A stretch of 64,000 bases of DNA from Acidobacteriota bacterium. GTDB lineage: Bacteria; Acidobacteriota; Vicinamibacteria; Vicinamibacterales; CAVVIG01. Position 1 is the first letter of the stretch. Each line of letters opens with the position of its first letter. A program made the position numbers and the translations under genes. The notes below the pieces were generated by a model. The model ran no database searches, had not been told where the DNA came from, and was given only the letters and a program-made list of their open reading frames with translations. This document shows, in pieces, positions 50,497 through 59,863 of the stretch. The stretch is taken from assembly GCA_003222395.1 (NCBI GenBank), contig QHWB01000048.1, forward strand, positions 33,628 through 97,627, in the 5' to 3' direction.

Positions 50497-51702
50497 ATGA
50501 GGTCGCAGCGTCATCTGCTGATTGCCGGCGCGTTCGTCACGCTCTTGACGGCACTGTTCATCGGACAGCTCGCGCTCGAGCGAACCGCTTCGGCGCAGGC
50601 CAAAGGCGGCGCGCAGGCGCCGCGCTTCGAAGTGGATCCGATGTGGCCGAAACCGCTTCCCAATCACTGGCTGCTCGGCTCGACGATCGGCGTGTCGGTC
50701 GACGCCCAGGATCACGTCTGGATCATCCATCGCAGCTCCGCCACGCTGAACGCCAACGAGCGCGGCGCGGAGCTCGATCCACCGACCGGTGAATGCTGCA
50801 AAGGCGCGCCGCCCGTGCTCGAGTTCGATCAGGCCGGCAACCTTCTGCGCTCGTGGGGCGGGCCCGGTCCCGGTCAAGACTACGAGTGGCCGCAGTCGAA
50901 CCACGGCATCACGATCGACTACAAAGGCAACGTCTGGATCGGCGGCAACGGCGCCGACGACGGCCAGGTGCTGAAGTTCACGCAGGACGGCAAGTTCATC
51001 AAGCAGTTTGGCTTCGGCTATGCGAGCGCCGGCAGCACCGACACGTGGGCATTCCGCCAGGTGGCGAAGATCTTCGTCGACAAGCAGGCGAACGAAGCGT
51101 ACATCGCCGACGGCTACGGCAACCATCGTGTCGCCGTGATCGACGCCGACACCGGACAGTTCAAGCGATTCTGGGGCGCGTACGGCAACACGCCGAACGA
51201 CGAGAACCTCGGACGCTACAATCCCGACGCTCCGCCCGCGCAGCAATTCAGAAATCCCGTCCACTGCGCCGAGATGTCGGTCGATCGGCTGGTGTACGTC
51301 TGCGATCGCGTGAACGACCGCATCCAGGTCTTCACGCCGGAAGGCAAATTCGTCAAGGAACAGTTCATCGCGAAGCGGTCGCTCGCCGACGGCTCGGTAT
51401 GGGACATCGCGTTCTCGAAAGACGCGCAGCAGAAATATCTGTATCTGGCGGACGGCCGCAATCAGAAGGTCTACATCATCGAGCGGCAGCCGCTGCAGCT
51501 GCTCACCAGCTTCGGCGACGGCGGGCGCCAGCCGGGTCAGTTCTTCGGCGCGCACAGCATCGCGGTCGACTCGAAAGGGAACATCTATATAACGGAGACC
51601 TACGAGGGCAAGCGCGTGCAGAAGTTCTCGTACAAAGGTCTCGGACCGGTCACGAAGGAAAATCAGGGCGTGGTCTGGCCGACGCGGACGAGCACGCACT
51701 GA
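50497..51702 (+). CDS. Secreted NHL-repeat beta-propeller protein (copy 1)
   Basis: A 401-residue exported protein starting MRSQRHLLIAGAFVTLLTAL. After the signal, APRFEVDPMWPKPLPNHWLL opens a series of NHL/SMP-30-like blades (GVSVDAQDHVWIIHR, GITIDYKGNVWIGGNG, AYIADGYGNHRVAVID, VYVCDRVNDRIQVF, SIAVDSKGNIYITETY). Six blades are likely. A Cys-Cys pair occurs in TGECCKGAPPVLEFD. The frame is open further upstream, but the signal peptide shows that ATG 50497 is right. Ligand or enzyme activity is unknown. The next gene is a close paralogue. Confidence 0.85.
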   Translation: MRSQRHLLIAGAFVTLLTALFIGQLALERTASAQAKGGAQAPRFEVDPMWPKPLPNHWLLGSTIGVSVDAQDHVWIIHRSSATLNANERGAELDPPTGECCKGAPPVLEFDQAGNLLRSWGGPGPGQDYEWPQSNHGITIDYKGNVWIGGNGADDGQVLKFTQDGKFIKQFGFGYASAGSTDTWAFRQVAKIFVDKQANEAYIADGYGNHRVAVIDADTGQFKRFWGAYGNTPNDENLGRYNPDAPPAQQFRNPVHCAEMSVDRLVYVCDRVNDRIQVFTPEGKFVKEQFIAKRSLADGSVWDIAFSKDAQQKYLYLADGRNQKVYIIERQPLQLLTSFGDGGRQPGQFFGAHSIAVDSKGNIYITETYEGKRVQKFSYKGLGPVTKENQGVVWPTRTSTH

Positions 51703-51812
51703 TCGCATGGCATGAGGTTGGCAACGCCGAGCGCGAGGAGTCGCAGAGAAGGATTTGCCCTGCGCGATCCGCAGTCCCGGCGTTGACGGCAGATCTTGTG
51801 GAGGATGAAACG

Positions 51813-53003
51813 ATGAAACGGAACGTCATTATCGGCGGCAGCCTGCTGGCGCTCGTCGTCACGCTCGGCGTCGGACAGAACCTGCTGCAGCGGTCGGTCG
51901 ACGCGCAGACCAACGGCAAGGTGCAGGCGCCGCGCTTCGAGGTCGATCCGATGTGGCCCAAGCCGATGCCGAACCACTGGCTGCTCGGCAACACGATTGG
52001 CGTCGGCGTCGACAATCAGGATCACGTCTACATCATTCACCGCGGTCCGTCGCTCGAGGCCAAGGAAGTGTATGCGACCGAGAATCCACCGGCGTCGGAG
52101 TGCTGCATTCCCGCGCCGCCGGTTCTCGAGTTCGATTCTGAAGGCAACCTCGTGAAGGCCTGGGGCGGACCGGGTGAGGGCTACGACTGGCCGGGCAGCA
52201 ACCACGGCATCACGCCCGACAGCAAAGGCAACGTCTGGATCGGCGGCAACGGTCCCGACGACGGCCACATCCTCGTGTTCACGCGCGAGGGAAAGTTCGT
52301 GAAGCAGTTCGGCTTCCCGTACGCCAGCGCCGGCAGCAACGACATGTGGGCGTTCAACAAGGTCGCGAAGATCTCGCTCGACGAACAGGCGAACGAAGCG
52401 TACGTGGCTGACGGCTACGGCAACCACCGCGTCGCCGTCATCGACATGGCGACCGGCAAGATCAAACGCTACTGGGGCGCGTACGCGAACAAGCCGGACG
52501 ACGAGAATCTCGGGCGCTACAACCCGACCGCGCCGCCGGCGAAACAGTTCAGGAACCCGGTGCACTGCGCCGTGCCGTCGAACGACGGTCTCGTGTACGT
52601 CTGCGATCGTCCGAACGACCGCATCCAGGTCTTCACGAAGGACGGCAAGTTCCAGAAGGAAACGTTCGTCGCCAAGACGACGCTCGGCGACGGATCGGTG
52701 TGGGACATCGCCTTCTCGCGCGACCCGCAGCAGAAGTACTTCTATCTGGCCGACGGCGCGAACGAGAAGATTCGCGTCTTCGATCGCCAATCGCTCACCG
52801 AGCTCACGAGCTTCGGCGATGGCGGCCGGCAGCCCGGCCAGTTCTACGCGGTGCACAGCATCGCGACCGATTCGAAGGGCAACCTCTACACGACGGAAAC
52901 CTATCGCGGTCAGCGTCTGCAGAAGTTCGTGTACAAAGGTCTCGCGGCCGTCGCCAAGCCGAACCAGGGCACGGTGTGGCCGACGAAGACGAGCACTCAC
53001 TGA
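51813..53003 (+). CDS. Secreted NHL-repeat beta-propeller protein (copy 2)
   Basis: A 396-residue paralogue of the previous gene: signal peptide MKRNVIIGGSLLALVVTLGV, then APRFEVDPMWPKPMPNHWLL and the same blades. The Cys-Cys pair is kept (ASECCIPAPPVLEFD), as are KQFRNPVHCA and VYVCDRPNDRIQVF. Both copies end in VWPTxTSTH. Start ATG 51813 follows GAGGATGAAACG. The tandem copies are 110 bases apart and are followed by a Tat-exported molybdoenzyme, so a joint periplasmic function is plausible. Confidence 0.85.
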   Translation: MKRNVIIGGSLLALVVTLGVGQNLLQRSVDAQTNGKVQAPRFEVDPMWPKPMPNHWLLGNTIGVGVDNQDHVYIIHRGPSLEAKEVYATENPPASECCIPAPPVLEFDSEGNLVKAWGGPGEGYDWPGSNHGITPDSKGNVWIGGNGPDDGHILVFTREGKFVKQFGFPYASAGSNDMWAFNKVAKISLDEQANEAYVADGYGNHRVAVIDMATGKIKRYWGAYANKPDDENLGRYNPTAPPAKQFRNPVHCAVPSNDGLVYVCDRPNDRIQVFTKDGKFQKETFVAKTTLGDGSVWDIAFSRDPQQKYFYLADGANEKIRVFDRQSLTELTSFGDGGRQPGQFYAVHSIATDSKGNLYTTETYRGQRLQKFVYKGLAAVAKPNQGTVWPTKTSTH

Positions 53004-53017
53004 CGGTCTGACGCGTC

Positions 53018-53048
53018 AGGGGCAGGACGAAAAAATCGTCCTGCCCCT
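53018..53048. terminator. Perfect 13-bp hairpin after the NHL gene
   Basis: AGGGGCAGGACGA pairs with TCGTCCTGCCCCT around an AAAAA loop, 15 bases past the NHL stop codon. No U tract follows on the plus strand, so it is either an atypical terminator or another member of the GGCAGG/CCTGCC repeat family. Confidence 0.65.
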
Positions 53049-53127
53049 CCCGCGCAGCATTATTCCGATATTGGACTATTCGAAACCGGAGATCGCCTTA
53101 CGATTTTCACCCTCCTGCCTCTCCTGC

Positions 53128-53243
53128 GGGATTCGCGATTTGGGACTTGGGATTCGCTTGGAATTCGGAAACCGCTCTCGGAACGACGCCCGGCCCCAGA
53201 ATCCCCACAAATCCCGAACCCCAAATCCCGAATCCCGAGATCT
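53128..53243. repeat. GGGATTCGGG/CCCGAATCCC inverted array
   Basis: Forward units (GGGATTCGCG, TTTGGGACTTGGGATTCG) at 53128-53160 are complementary to inverted units (AATCCCGAACCCCAAATCCC, GAATCCCGAG) at 53200-53243. It lies just before, and probably within, the start of the molybdoenzyme gene. Confidence 0.75.
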
Positions 53244-54321
53244 GACCCGCCGCGACTTTCTCGCCGCTTCACTTCTCGTCCCTGCCTTCGCTCGACAGAC
53301 CTCGGAGGCGCGTCTCCTCGGAAGCGTTCCGCTCGGCAGTCCTGGCGCCACGCCGGCGGCGCCGCTCGAGCGGCTGCTCGGATCCGGTCTCGACGCGCGC
53401 CTCTTCACCAACCTCTCGACGATAGATCGACGCGATTCGAGCACGCTCATCACGCCGAACGACCGTTTCTACATCCGCACCGCGGCGCCCGCCTCCACCG
53501 GCGACAAGCCGGCCGGCTTCGAAGCCGCGCTCCAGCGCTCGTCGAAACGCGCCGGTCCCTACGTGATGGAATGCGCCGGCAACGCCGACCCCGCAAACTT
53601 CGGTCTCATCAGCGCGGCCACATGGGAAGGCGTGCCAATGAACGCGATGCTCGATCGGATGCGCGCGCCCGCGAACCGCCGTGTGCTCGTCAGCGGCGCC
53701 GACCATCCTGGTCCTTCGATGACGTCGGTTCCCGGCGCGAGCTGGATCTTCACTCGCGACCAGCTCGATCGGGCGCTGCTCGCGTCCCGCATGAACGACC
53801 GACCGCTTCCGCCGCATCACGGATCGCCGATCCGGCTGGTCGTCCCCGGCTGGTACGGCTGCGCGTGCATCAAGTGGGTGAACCTGGTTGCGATCGTTCT
53901 CGACGACGAGCCTGCGACGACGCAGATGCGCGAGTTCGCGATGCGGACGCATCAGGACGGCGAACCGCGCCTCGCGCGCGATTACGCCGCCGCGACGATC
54001 GATACCGCCGCGATACCGGTCCGCGCGGAGAAATGGATCGCCGGCGGCCGCATCGAATACCGTGTCACGGGAATCCTGTGGGGCGGGTCGAAGCCGACCA
54101 ACGCCTTGTCGATCCGCTTCAGGACCGGCGGACCGTGGGTGAAGATCCACGACTGTCCGCTGCCGGAGTCGACGCTCACCTGGACCGTGTGGACGCACAC
54201 GTGGCGGCCGACCGAACCGGGCCGCTATCAGATCGTGCTGCGCGTGGACGATCCGTCGATTCGAACGCGGCGATTGGACTTGTTCTACTACGTGCGTGAA
54301 TTAGATATCGACGAGATCTGA
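53158..54321 (+). CDS. Tat-exported molybdopterin oxidoreductase of the sulfite oxidase family
   Basis: A 387-residue protein in this start choice. The Tat signal TRRDFLAASLLVPAFARQ is followed by the Mo-cofactor domain: NDRFYIRTAAPA, AALQRSSKRAGPYVMECAGN (Cys that ligates Mo), ISAATWEGVPMNAMLDRM, RLVVPGWYGCACIKWVNLV. The C-terminal dimerisation domain is RIEYRVTGILWGGSKPTN. Sulfite-oxidase-fold enzymes oxidise sulfite or reduce other oxo compounds; the substrate is open. No ATG lies near the Tat motif. TTG 53158, in the inverted array, is the nearest standard start; TTG 53140 and 53071 and CTG at the Tat motif are alternatives. Confidence 0.85.
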   Translation: MEFGNRSRNDARPQNPHKSRTPNPESRDLTRRDFLAASLLVPAFARQTSEARLLGSVPLGSPGATPAAPLERLLGSGLDARLFTNLSTIDRRDSSTLITPNDRFYIRTAAPASTGDKPAGFEAALQRSSKRAGPYVMECAGNADPANFGLISAATWEGVPMNAMLDRMRAPANRRVLVSGADHPGPSMTSVPGASWIFTRDQLDRALLASRMNDRPLPPHHGSPIRLVVPGWYGCACIKWVNLVAIVLDDEPATTQMREFAMRTHQDGEPRLARDYAAATIDTAAIPVRAEKWIAGGRIEYRVTGILWGGSKPTNALSIRFRTGGPWVKIHDCPLPESTLTWTVWTHTWRPTEPGRYQIVLRVDDPSIRTRRLDLFYYVRELDIDEI

Positions 54322-54369
54322 GCGCAGTCGCGCCACGAAAAGCACGAAAACACGAAATGTGACGGTGCG

Positions 54370-56112
54370 TCAGCGCGCGATGACGCGTGCGTCCTTCAGC
54401 TCTGCGCGGTCGGCGTCGGCCGCGTGCCACATCTCGATGAACTCGCGCGCGGCCTTCACGGCAACCTCGCGCTGACCCGCGGTCTGCGCTGCGCGGGCGA
54501 GGCCGATGAGCGATGCGGCGCGGCGCGGCGTCCGCGCCAGCGACGCCTGGAACTGGCGCACCGCTTCGCCGGCGTTGCCGGAGAGGAGCAACGCCTCCGC
54601 GTAGACCTCGACGGCCGGCTTCACGGGATACGGGCGCGCGATCGGGCGCGGCAGCTGCGACTCGGCTCGCGCAGCCCCGGTGAGCGTCTGCATCGCCTCG
54701 GTCTTCTGTCCCCGTGCGAGCTGAATCAGGCCCGCCAGTTCCCCGCTCATGATCGACGCCAGGCGCTTGTTGTCGGGATCCGGCGCGGCAACACGAGCCT
54801 GCTGCAGCTGATCGAAGACAGCCTCGGCGCGCGCTTCGTCGCCGAGCTTGACGCTGGCGATGCCGAGCGCGAACAGCTCGTCGACGTTGTCGAACGACGA
54901 GCGTCCCTTCATCTCGTCCCAGCGGCCGCCCTCGAGCACGAGCCGCGCGCGCATCGACGCGAGCTCGCCTTTCAGCGACATCGGCCCGTATCCGCGGCCG
55001 ATTTCGCTCTCGACGTGATGCATCGGTGTCTGGTGCCGTACGCTGTCCCCTGCTGCGAGCGCGTTCTCGACCGTCCTCATCGCTTCGCGCGCCTTCGCAA
55101 AGCGTCCCTGCTGCAGGTATTCGTACTGGAGCCAGCCAAGGCTGTGAAAGTCGGCCTGCGCCATCGACAGGCCGAGGCGTTTGACGCGATCGACCGACAC
55201 GGCGAACGACGACTCGTCGGAGGCGGCGGCGTCGTCCCACATGCCGAGCGGCAGGAACACGTGCGACGGCATGTGGCGCGCGTGGCTGGAGGCCGGCGCG
55301 ATTCTCGCGTACGTGCGCGCCGCCTCGAGCCCCATCGCCGCATGCTCCCCGTCGTCGAAGGCGTGCAGCGCGTAGTGCGCCGCGCCGGGGTGCTGCGGAT
55401 TTCTTTTCAGAACCGCCAGCGCAATCGCGCCGGCCTTCTGCATCACGGACGTGTCGCGATCGGTTTCCGCACGCGCGCCGAGCAGCGCGAGCGCGTAGAA
55501 CGCCGCCGCTTCGTCGTCGGTCGGAAACTGCCGCGACAGCTCCGCCATCCGTTCGGCGTAGGCGCGATTGCGCGATGCTTTGGCGTCGCTCAATCCGGGG
55601 CCCCCTCCCCGGCTGCTCGATCCGGCGCCGGCTCCGCGGACGTTGCCGAACATCCGCTCGACGGCGTCGAGGTAACCCTTCTCGCGCGCAGTCGGCGCCT
55701 TTGCCTGACGCGCGGCGGCGTCCGCCGCGAGCCTGCCGAGCGCCTGCCGCGCCTTGTCGACGTTCTCGTTGTACCAGAGCGGCTGGTTGTAGCACATCGC
55801 CTCGCCCCAGTACGCGAGCGCGAAGCCGGGATCGACCTGTTGCGCCTCACGGAACGCGGCGATGGCGTCGTCGTACTCGAAGCTGTGAAGGAGAAGCACG
55901 CCGCGGATGAATGCGGGCTGCGCGGCGGCGGATCCTGAGTTGGGAAACGAGATGTGACCGAGAAGAGCAGCCCTAAAAGGCTGCGCTGCAGAATCGGACG
56001 CGATGCCTTCGCCAGCGCAGGCCCTGACGCTTGCCGGGTCGGTAGCGCAGGCCTTCAGGCCTGCAAAGAAAAAAAGGCAGAGAAACGAAAAGCCACGAAG
56101 ACCCGAACCCAC
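54370..56112 (-). CDS. TPR-repeat protein
   Basis: A 580-residue protein with TPR-like helical repeats. SFEYDDAIAAFREAQQVDPG, FALAYWGEAMCYNQPLWYNE, RFAKAREAMRTVENALAAGD and GNAGEAVRQFQASLARTPRR are typical units, and HARHMPSHVFLPLGMWDDAA is a conserved H-rich segment. Family sequence starts near HISFPNSGSAAAQ, residue 53. The first 50 residues (FSFLCLFFFAGLKACATDP) are translated intergenic repeats, although they look like a signal sequence. No better start is visible, so the N-terminus is uncertain. Possibly periplasmic or membrane-linked. Confidence 0.75.
   Translation of the reverse strand: MGSGLRGFSFLCLFFFAGLKACATDPASVRACAGEGIASDSAAQPFRAALLGHISFPNSGSAAAQPAFIRGVLLLHSFEYDDAIAAFREAQQVDPGFALAYWGEAMCYNQPLWYNENVDKARQALGRLAADAAARQAKAPTAREKGYLDAVERMFGNVRGAGAGSSSRGGGPGLSDAKASRNRAYAERMAELSRQFPTDDEAAAFYALALLGARAETDRDTSVMQKAGAIALAVLKRNPQHPGAAHYALHAFDDGEHAAMGLEAARTYARIAPASSHARHMPSHVFLPLGMWDDAAASDESSFAVSVDRVKRLGLSMAQADFHSLGWLQYEYLQQGRFAKAREAMRTVENALAAGDSVRHQTPMHHVESEIGRGYGPMSLKGELASMRARLVLEGGRWDEMKGRSSFDNVDELFALGIASVKLGDEARAEAVFDQLQQARVAAPDPDNKRLASIMSGELAGLIQLARGQKTEAMQTLTGAARAESQLPRPIARPYPVKPAVEVYAEALLLSGNAGEAVRQFQASLARTPRRAASLIGLARAAQTAGQREVAVKAAREFIEMWHAADADRAELKDARVIAR
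56042..56064. repeat. GTAGCGCAGGCCTTCAGGCC element
   Basis: The palindromic core CAGGCCTTCAGGCCTG lies in the 5' end of the TPR gene and is translated there as AGLKACAT. A related stretch, CAGCCCTAAAAGGCTGCGCTGC, is at 55971-55992. Between 56113 and 56202 there is only CTCCGTGTCTCCGTGG-type low-complexity sequence. Confidence 0.75.
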
Positions 56113-56202
56113 AGAGCGAAGTTTAACTCTGCGTCTCCGTGTCTCCGTGGCCCAATTACTCCGTGTGCTCGACTATCTCTGTGTCGATGTCGAACAAACC
56201 GA

Positions 56203-59200
56203 TCAGAACGAATACCGGAACATGATCTGCGTAATGCGCATGAACCCGGCCTGGATGTTCGTCTGGCCGAAGTTCGAGTTGCTGACGTTATTCGTCCCCT
56301 GAATCGCCCGCACGTTGACGCGGTTGAACAGGTTCAGCATCTCGATCTTCAGCTGCGCCGTGTGGGTGCCCGCGAGCCTGAAGTTCTTGATGAACACCGC
56401 GTCGGTGTTGTACTGGGGCGGCGTCCTGATGTCGGTGATGGTACGCGGCGCGTTGCCGAACGTGCCGGTCGGCGCCAGCGTGAACGCCAACGGATTGACC
56501 CACGTGGCGTTCGGATGATCGCTCGACGCCAGACGATCCTCGTAGCTGCCCGGCGTTTCGAGCGACTGGCCCGAGAGGTTGGGACGGTTCGCATTGGCAC
56601 CGCCGAGGCGCGACTCGGCGTTCTGCTGGACGTTGATCGGGAAGCCGGCCTGCAGATTGACCGCCGTCGACAGCGTCCATCCGCCAATGATCAGATCGGC
56701 GGCGCGGCTGGTGCTCGCCCATCTCTTACCGTGCCCGAACGGCAGCTCGACGATCGGCGCGATGATGACCCGGTGCGGCACGTCCAGAACGCCGTAGCCG
56801 TACTCCGACGTCGGGTCGTAGCACGCGGTGGTGAACTGCTGCGCCGACTGGCACGCAGACGCGGAGGCGATGTAGTTGTAGTTGTTGATCGGCAGCGCCG
56901 GGCTCACGGCCGTGTAGAAGTTGCCTTCACCGAACTGATTGTCCTTCAGGATGCTGTACGTATAACTGATCCGCCCGCCCCACCCGTTCGTCACGCGCTT
57001 GGTCCATTCGAAGACAGCCGCGTTGTAACGGCTGTAGCCTTCGGTGACCTGGTACGCGTTCACCTGGTTGTACTGCGGGAACGGACGCAGCAGCCGCGCC
57101 CGCGACAGCGTTGCCGGCGTCGAGAGCGACCGCGGCACGTTGGGGTTGCCGAGAAACGGATTCGGAAGCTGCTGATCGAGCGCGGCGGATCCGAGGGCGA
57201 GGTATTTCGGATCGAGCTGGTTGATGTTGATCGACGCGTCGCCGGTTCCGCCGAGGCCGAGATGATCGCCGCGCGAGCCGACATAGCTCACCGTGACCGC
57301 CATGGCGCCCGGCAGCTCGCGCTGCAGATCGACCGAGTACTGCTGCACGCGCGGGGCACGGCGATTCTGGTCGACGTAGCCGATGTTGCTGTCGAGATTC
57401 GTCAACGCGCCGAGCGTGCTGCCCGACGGCTGCTGGATGCCGTTCGGGAAGGGATTCGTCAACGATATGGGGTTGCTGCCGAACGTCTGCTGCACGATGG
57501 TGTTGTTCGTAAATCCATCCTGGCCGTAGTTGTTGGCGCCCGTGTCCGGAACGGCATAGTTCCACGGTGCCCAGAACAGCCCGTACCCGCCGCGCACGAC
57601 CGTTTTCGGATCGAGCGAGTACACCGCCCCAACTCGCGGCGACCACTTCGCCTTCGGCGGATTTCCTTGCGTCGTCTTGGCGCCGTTGACGCCGGCGTAC
57701 ATCAGGCCGCCGACGACCGGTCGCGCAGACACTCCGGCGATTGGATCGGCCGGAATCGTGATGGACGACAGCGCGCTCGTCGCCGCCGGATCGAAGCCGA
57801 CGGTGAAGTTGTTGTTCTGCTCGCGCAGGCCGTCCTCGTGCTCGACGCGGAGGCCGTAGTTCAACGTGAGCTTCGAATTGACACGCCAGTCGTCCTGCCA
57901 GTAGCCGCCGTAGTAGTACGTGTAGACGTTCAGCGGTGTCGTCACGGTCAACTGGCTCGGGCGAGTCGCCAGCGACGATGGGTACCCAAGCAGGAACGAC
58001 GCGAAGGAGTTGCCGTCCACGGTGCTGCCGCTGCCGTTCGATGAGGTCATGTCGCGATCGAAGTCGAACGATCCGGCGCCCTGTCCAGGGATGAGCGTGT
58101 CGACGCCGATCTTCCGGAAGTCGGCACCCACCTTCATCGTGTGCGTGCCGAAGAACTTCGAGTAGTAACCGTTCGCGCTGACCGATTTCCAGTTGATCTC
58201 AGTAGGGTTGATCGCTCCGAGCGTACGGGCGGCGAACTGGTCGTATCCACGGATGCGAACGTACGGGAACTTCTTCAGCTGAATCTGGCCGAGGTATGTC
58301 GGGGAGAACTGCAGGCTCGCCGGGTCGAAATCGAGGGTCAGCGTGTTGTTGTCGGGAAAGCGGGTCCACCCGAAGCGGAATGCGGATACCGAGTTGTCGC
58401 TCAACACCCACGTGTTGTTGAGAGCGAGGATCTGTGGCCGCCGCTTCAGGACGTAGTCGAGCGGATCGGCGAATCGATTCGGATCGGTCTGGTCGGCAGT
58501 CCCGAAGTAGTTCGCGCACGGCTCGTCGGTGCGGTTGTACAGATAAAAGCCGGTGAGGCTCACCTTGTCGGTGAACTTGTGCTCGACTTTGGCGGTGTAC
58601 TCCTGCTCGAACTTGTTGTTGATCAGCGACGTGCGCAGGTAGTTCGTGCTGCCGTTGTCGCGGTCGACGTCGGGTAGCGGAAGATACTTCAGCATCGCCG
58701 CCGCCACCTGGTTGATCCGGCCGCCCGGGATGATGTTCCCGGCGAACGGCAATCGCGTCACTGGATCGTAGATCGTGATCGGCTGACCGGATGCGTTCGT
58801 TGTCTTCGAGAAGTCGCCCAGGCGTTCTGCCGCGGTCGGCATGGTGACCGTCGCGTTGCGCGTCTGGACGTCGTGATAGTCCTCGGACGAGAAGAAGAAG
58901 AAGGTCCGGTTCTTCACGATCGGGCCGCCCACGCCGCCGCCGCCCAAATAGTACGGGTTGTTCGGCTTGGGCACGCCCGCCTTCTCGCTGAAGAAGTTGT
59001 TCTTCTCCGCCCAGATCGGACGCGTCTGGAAGAACGCCGTGCCCTTGAAGCTGTTCGTGCCGGATCTGAGCGTCGTGTTGAACACGCCGCCGCCCGTGCG
59101 GCCCATCTCCGCGTCGTAGGTATGGACCTGCACCTTGAGATCGTCGAGCGCCTCGATCGTCGGGTTCGCGCTCGCGCGGTTGCGCATGTCGGTGATCGGC

Positions 59201-59796
59201 ACGCCGTCGAGCGTGTAGTTGTTGCCGCGCCGCGTGCCGCCACCCAGCGACAGCAACGAGGCGTTGGTTTGATCCTGCTGCCGGTTGAACTGCGTGTCGC
59301 CGGATGGGATCACGGTCGGCACCGTCGTCCCGATCATGAACGCGTTGCGGCCCGGCGCCGGCAGCGTCTGCAGCGACGAGGTATCGAGCACCGTGCCCTG
59401 TGAGGCGTTCGATGTCTCGATGACAGGCGACTGGCCGGTCACGGTGATGTTCTCTTCGATACGCCCGACCTCCATCGTCAGATCGAGCGTGATGAACGTC
59501 TGTGTGCCGACGCGAATCCCGCTCTGTTCGACGGTCTTGTAACCTTGCAGCGCGACTTTGACCTTGTAAGTGCCCGGCTCGACCGCTGCGAACACGTATT
59601 CGCCGCGTTCGTTGGTGACGGTCGAACGAGCGATGTTGGTCTGTTCGTTGGTCAGCGTCACTTCGACGCCCGGCAGCACGCCGCCGGGGTCTTTGACGGC
59701 TCCGCGCAGTCCGCCCTGGAACCCTTGACCGTACACCGCCGAAGCGGCGAACGCGGTCAAGAGCGCGCCCAATAGGAGCGCAGCCCGCAATCTCAT
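56203..59796 (-). CDS. Oar-like TonB-dependent receptor with carboxypeptidase-regulatory domain (copy 1)
   Basis: A 1197-residue outer-membrane protein. A signal peptide (LLLGALLTAFAASAVYG) is followed by a carboxypeptidase-regulatory-like beta-sandwich (GLRGAVKDPGGVLPGVEVTL ... GEYVFAAVEPGTYKVKVAL), then a plug-like region (NNYTLDGVPITDMRNRASAN, YDAEMGRTGGGVFNTTLRSG) and a beta barrel to the end (LNLFNRVNVRAIQG ... MRITQIMFRYSF, ending in Phe). It is likely an importer or adhesin. GGAGGGAG precedes the ATG. It is closely related to the next gene. Confidence 0.92.
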   Translation of the reverse strand: MRLRAALLLGALLTAFAASAVYGQGFQGGLRGAVKDPGGVLPGVEVTLTNEQTNIARSTVTNERGEYVFAAVEPGTYKVKVALQGYKTVEQSGIRVGTQTFITLDLTMEVGRIEENITVTGQSPVIETSNASQGTVLDTSSLQTLPAPGRNAFMIGTTVPTVIPSGDTQFNRQQDQTNASLLSLGGGTRRGNNYTLDGVPITDMRNRASANPTIEALDDLKVQVHTYDAEMGRTGGGVFNTTLRSGTNSFKGTAFFQTRPIWAEKNNFFSEKAGVPKPNNPYYLGGGGVGGPIVKNRTFFFFSSEDYHDVQTRNATVTMPTAAERLGDFSKTTNASGQPITIYDPVTRLPFAGNIIPGGRINQVAAAMLKYLPLPDVDRDNGSTNYLRTSLINNKFEQEYTAKVEHKFTDKVSLTGFYLYNRTDEPCANYFGTADQTDPNRFADPLDYVLKRRPQILALNNTWVLSDNSVSAFRFGWTRFPDNNTLTLDFDPASLQFSPTYLGQIQLKKFPYVRIRGYDQFAARTLGAINPTEINWKSVSANGYYSKFFGTHTMKVGADFRKIGVDTLIPGQGAGSFDFDRDMTSSNGSGSTVDGNSFASFLLGYPSSLATRPSQLTVTTPLNVYTYYYGGYWQDDWRVNSKLTLNYGLRVEHEDGLREQNNNFTVGFDPAATSALSSITIPADPIAGVSARPVVGGLMYAGVNGAKTTQGNPPKAKWSPRVGAVYSLDPKTVVRGGYGLFWAPWNYAVPDTGANNYGQDGFTNNTIVQQTFGSNPISLTNPFPNGIQQPSGSTLGALTNLDSNIGYVDQNRRAPRVQQYSVDLQRELPGAMAVTVSYVGSRGDHLGLGGTGDASININQLDPKYLALGSAALDQQLPNPFLGNPNVPRSLSTPATLSRARLLRPFPQYNQVNAYQVTEGYSRYNAAVFEWTKRVTNGWGGRISYTYSILKDNQFGEGNFYTAVSPALPINNYNYIASASACQSAQQFTTACYDPTSEYGYGVLDVPHRVIIAPIVELPFGHGKRWASTSRAADLIIGGWTLSTAVNLQAGFPINVQQNAESRLGGANANRPNLSGQSLETPGSYEDRLASSDHPNATWVNPLAFTLAPTGTFGNAPRTITDIRTPPQYNTDAVFIKNFRLAGTHTAQLKIEMLNLFNRVNVRAIQGTNNVSNSNFGQTNIQAGFMRITQIMFRYSF

Positions 59797-59828
59797 GGTT
59801 CTCCCTCCGAGGCCTTTGATGCCTGATC

Positions 59829-59842
59829 GGCCGAAATCGGCC
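59829..59842. promoter_or_regulatory. GGCCGAAATCGGCC palindrome
   Basis: Six-base arms around AA lie between the predicted promoter and the start of the first receptor gene, 33 bases before the ATG. It may be an operator or a leader hairpin. It is absent before the second receptor gene. Confidence 0.45.
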
Positions 59843-59863
59843 TAAAAACAGCGATGAACCGCG

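Noticed and set aside
56113..56202. Small protein gene between the TPR gene and receptor copy 1
   Set aside because: The sequence is CTCCGTGTCTCCGTGG-type low complexity with no start site and no coding signature.
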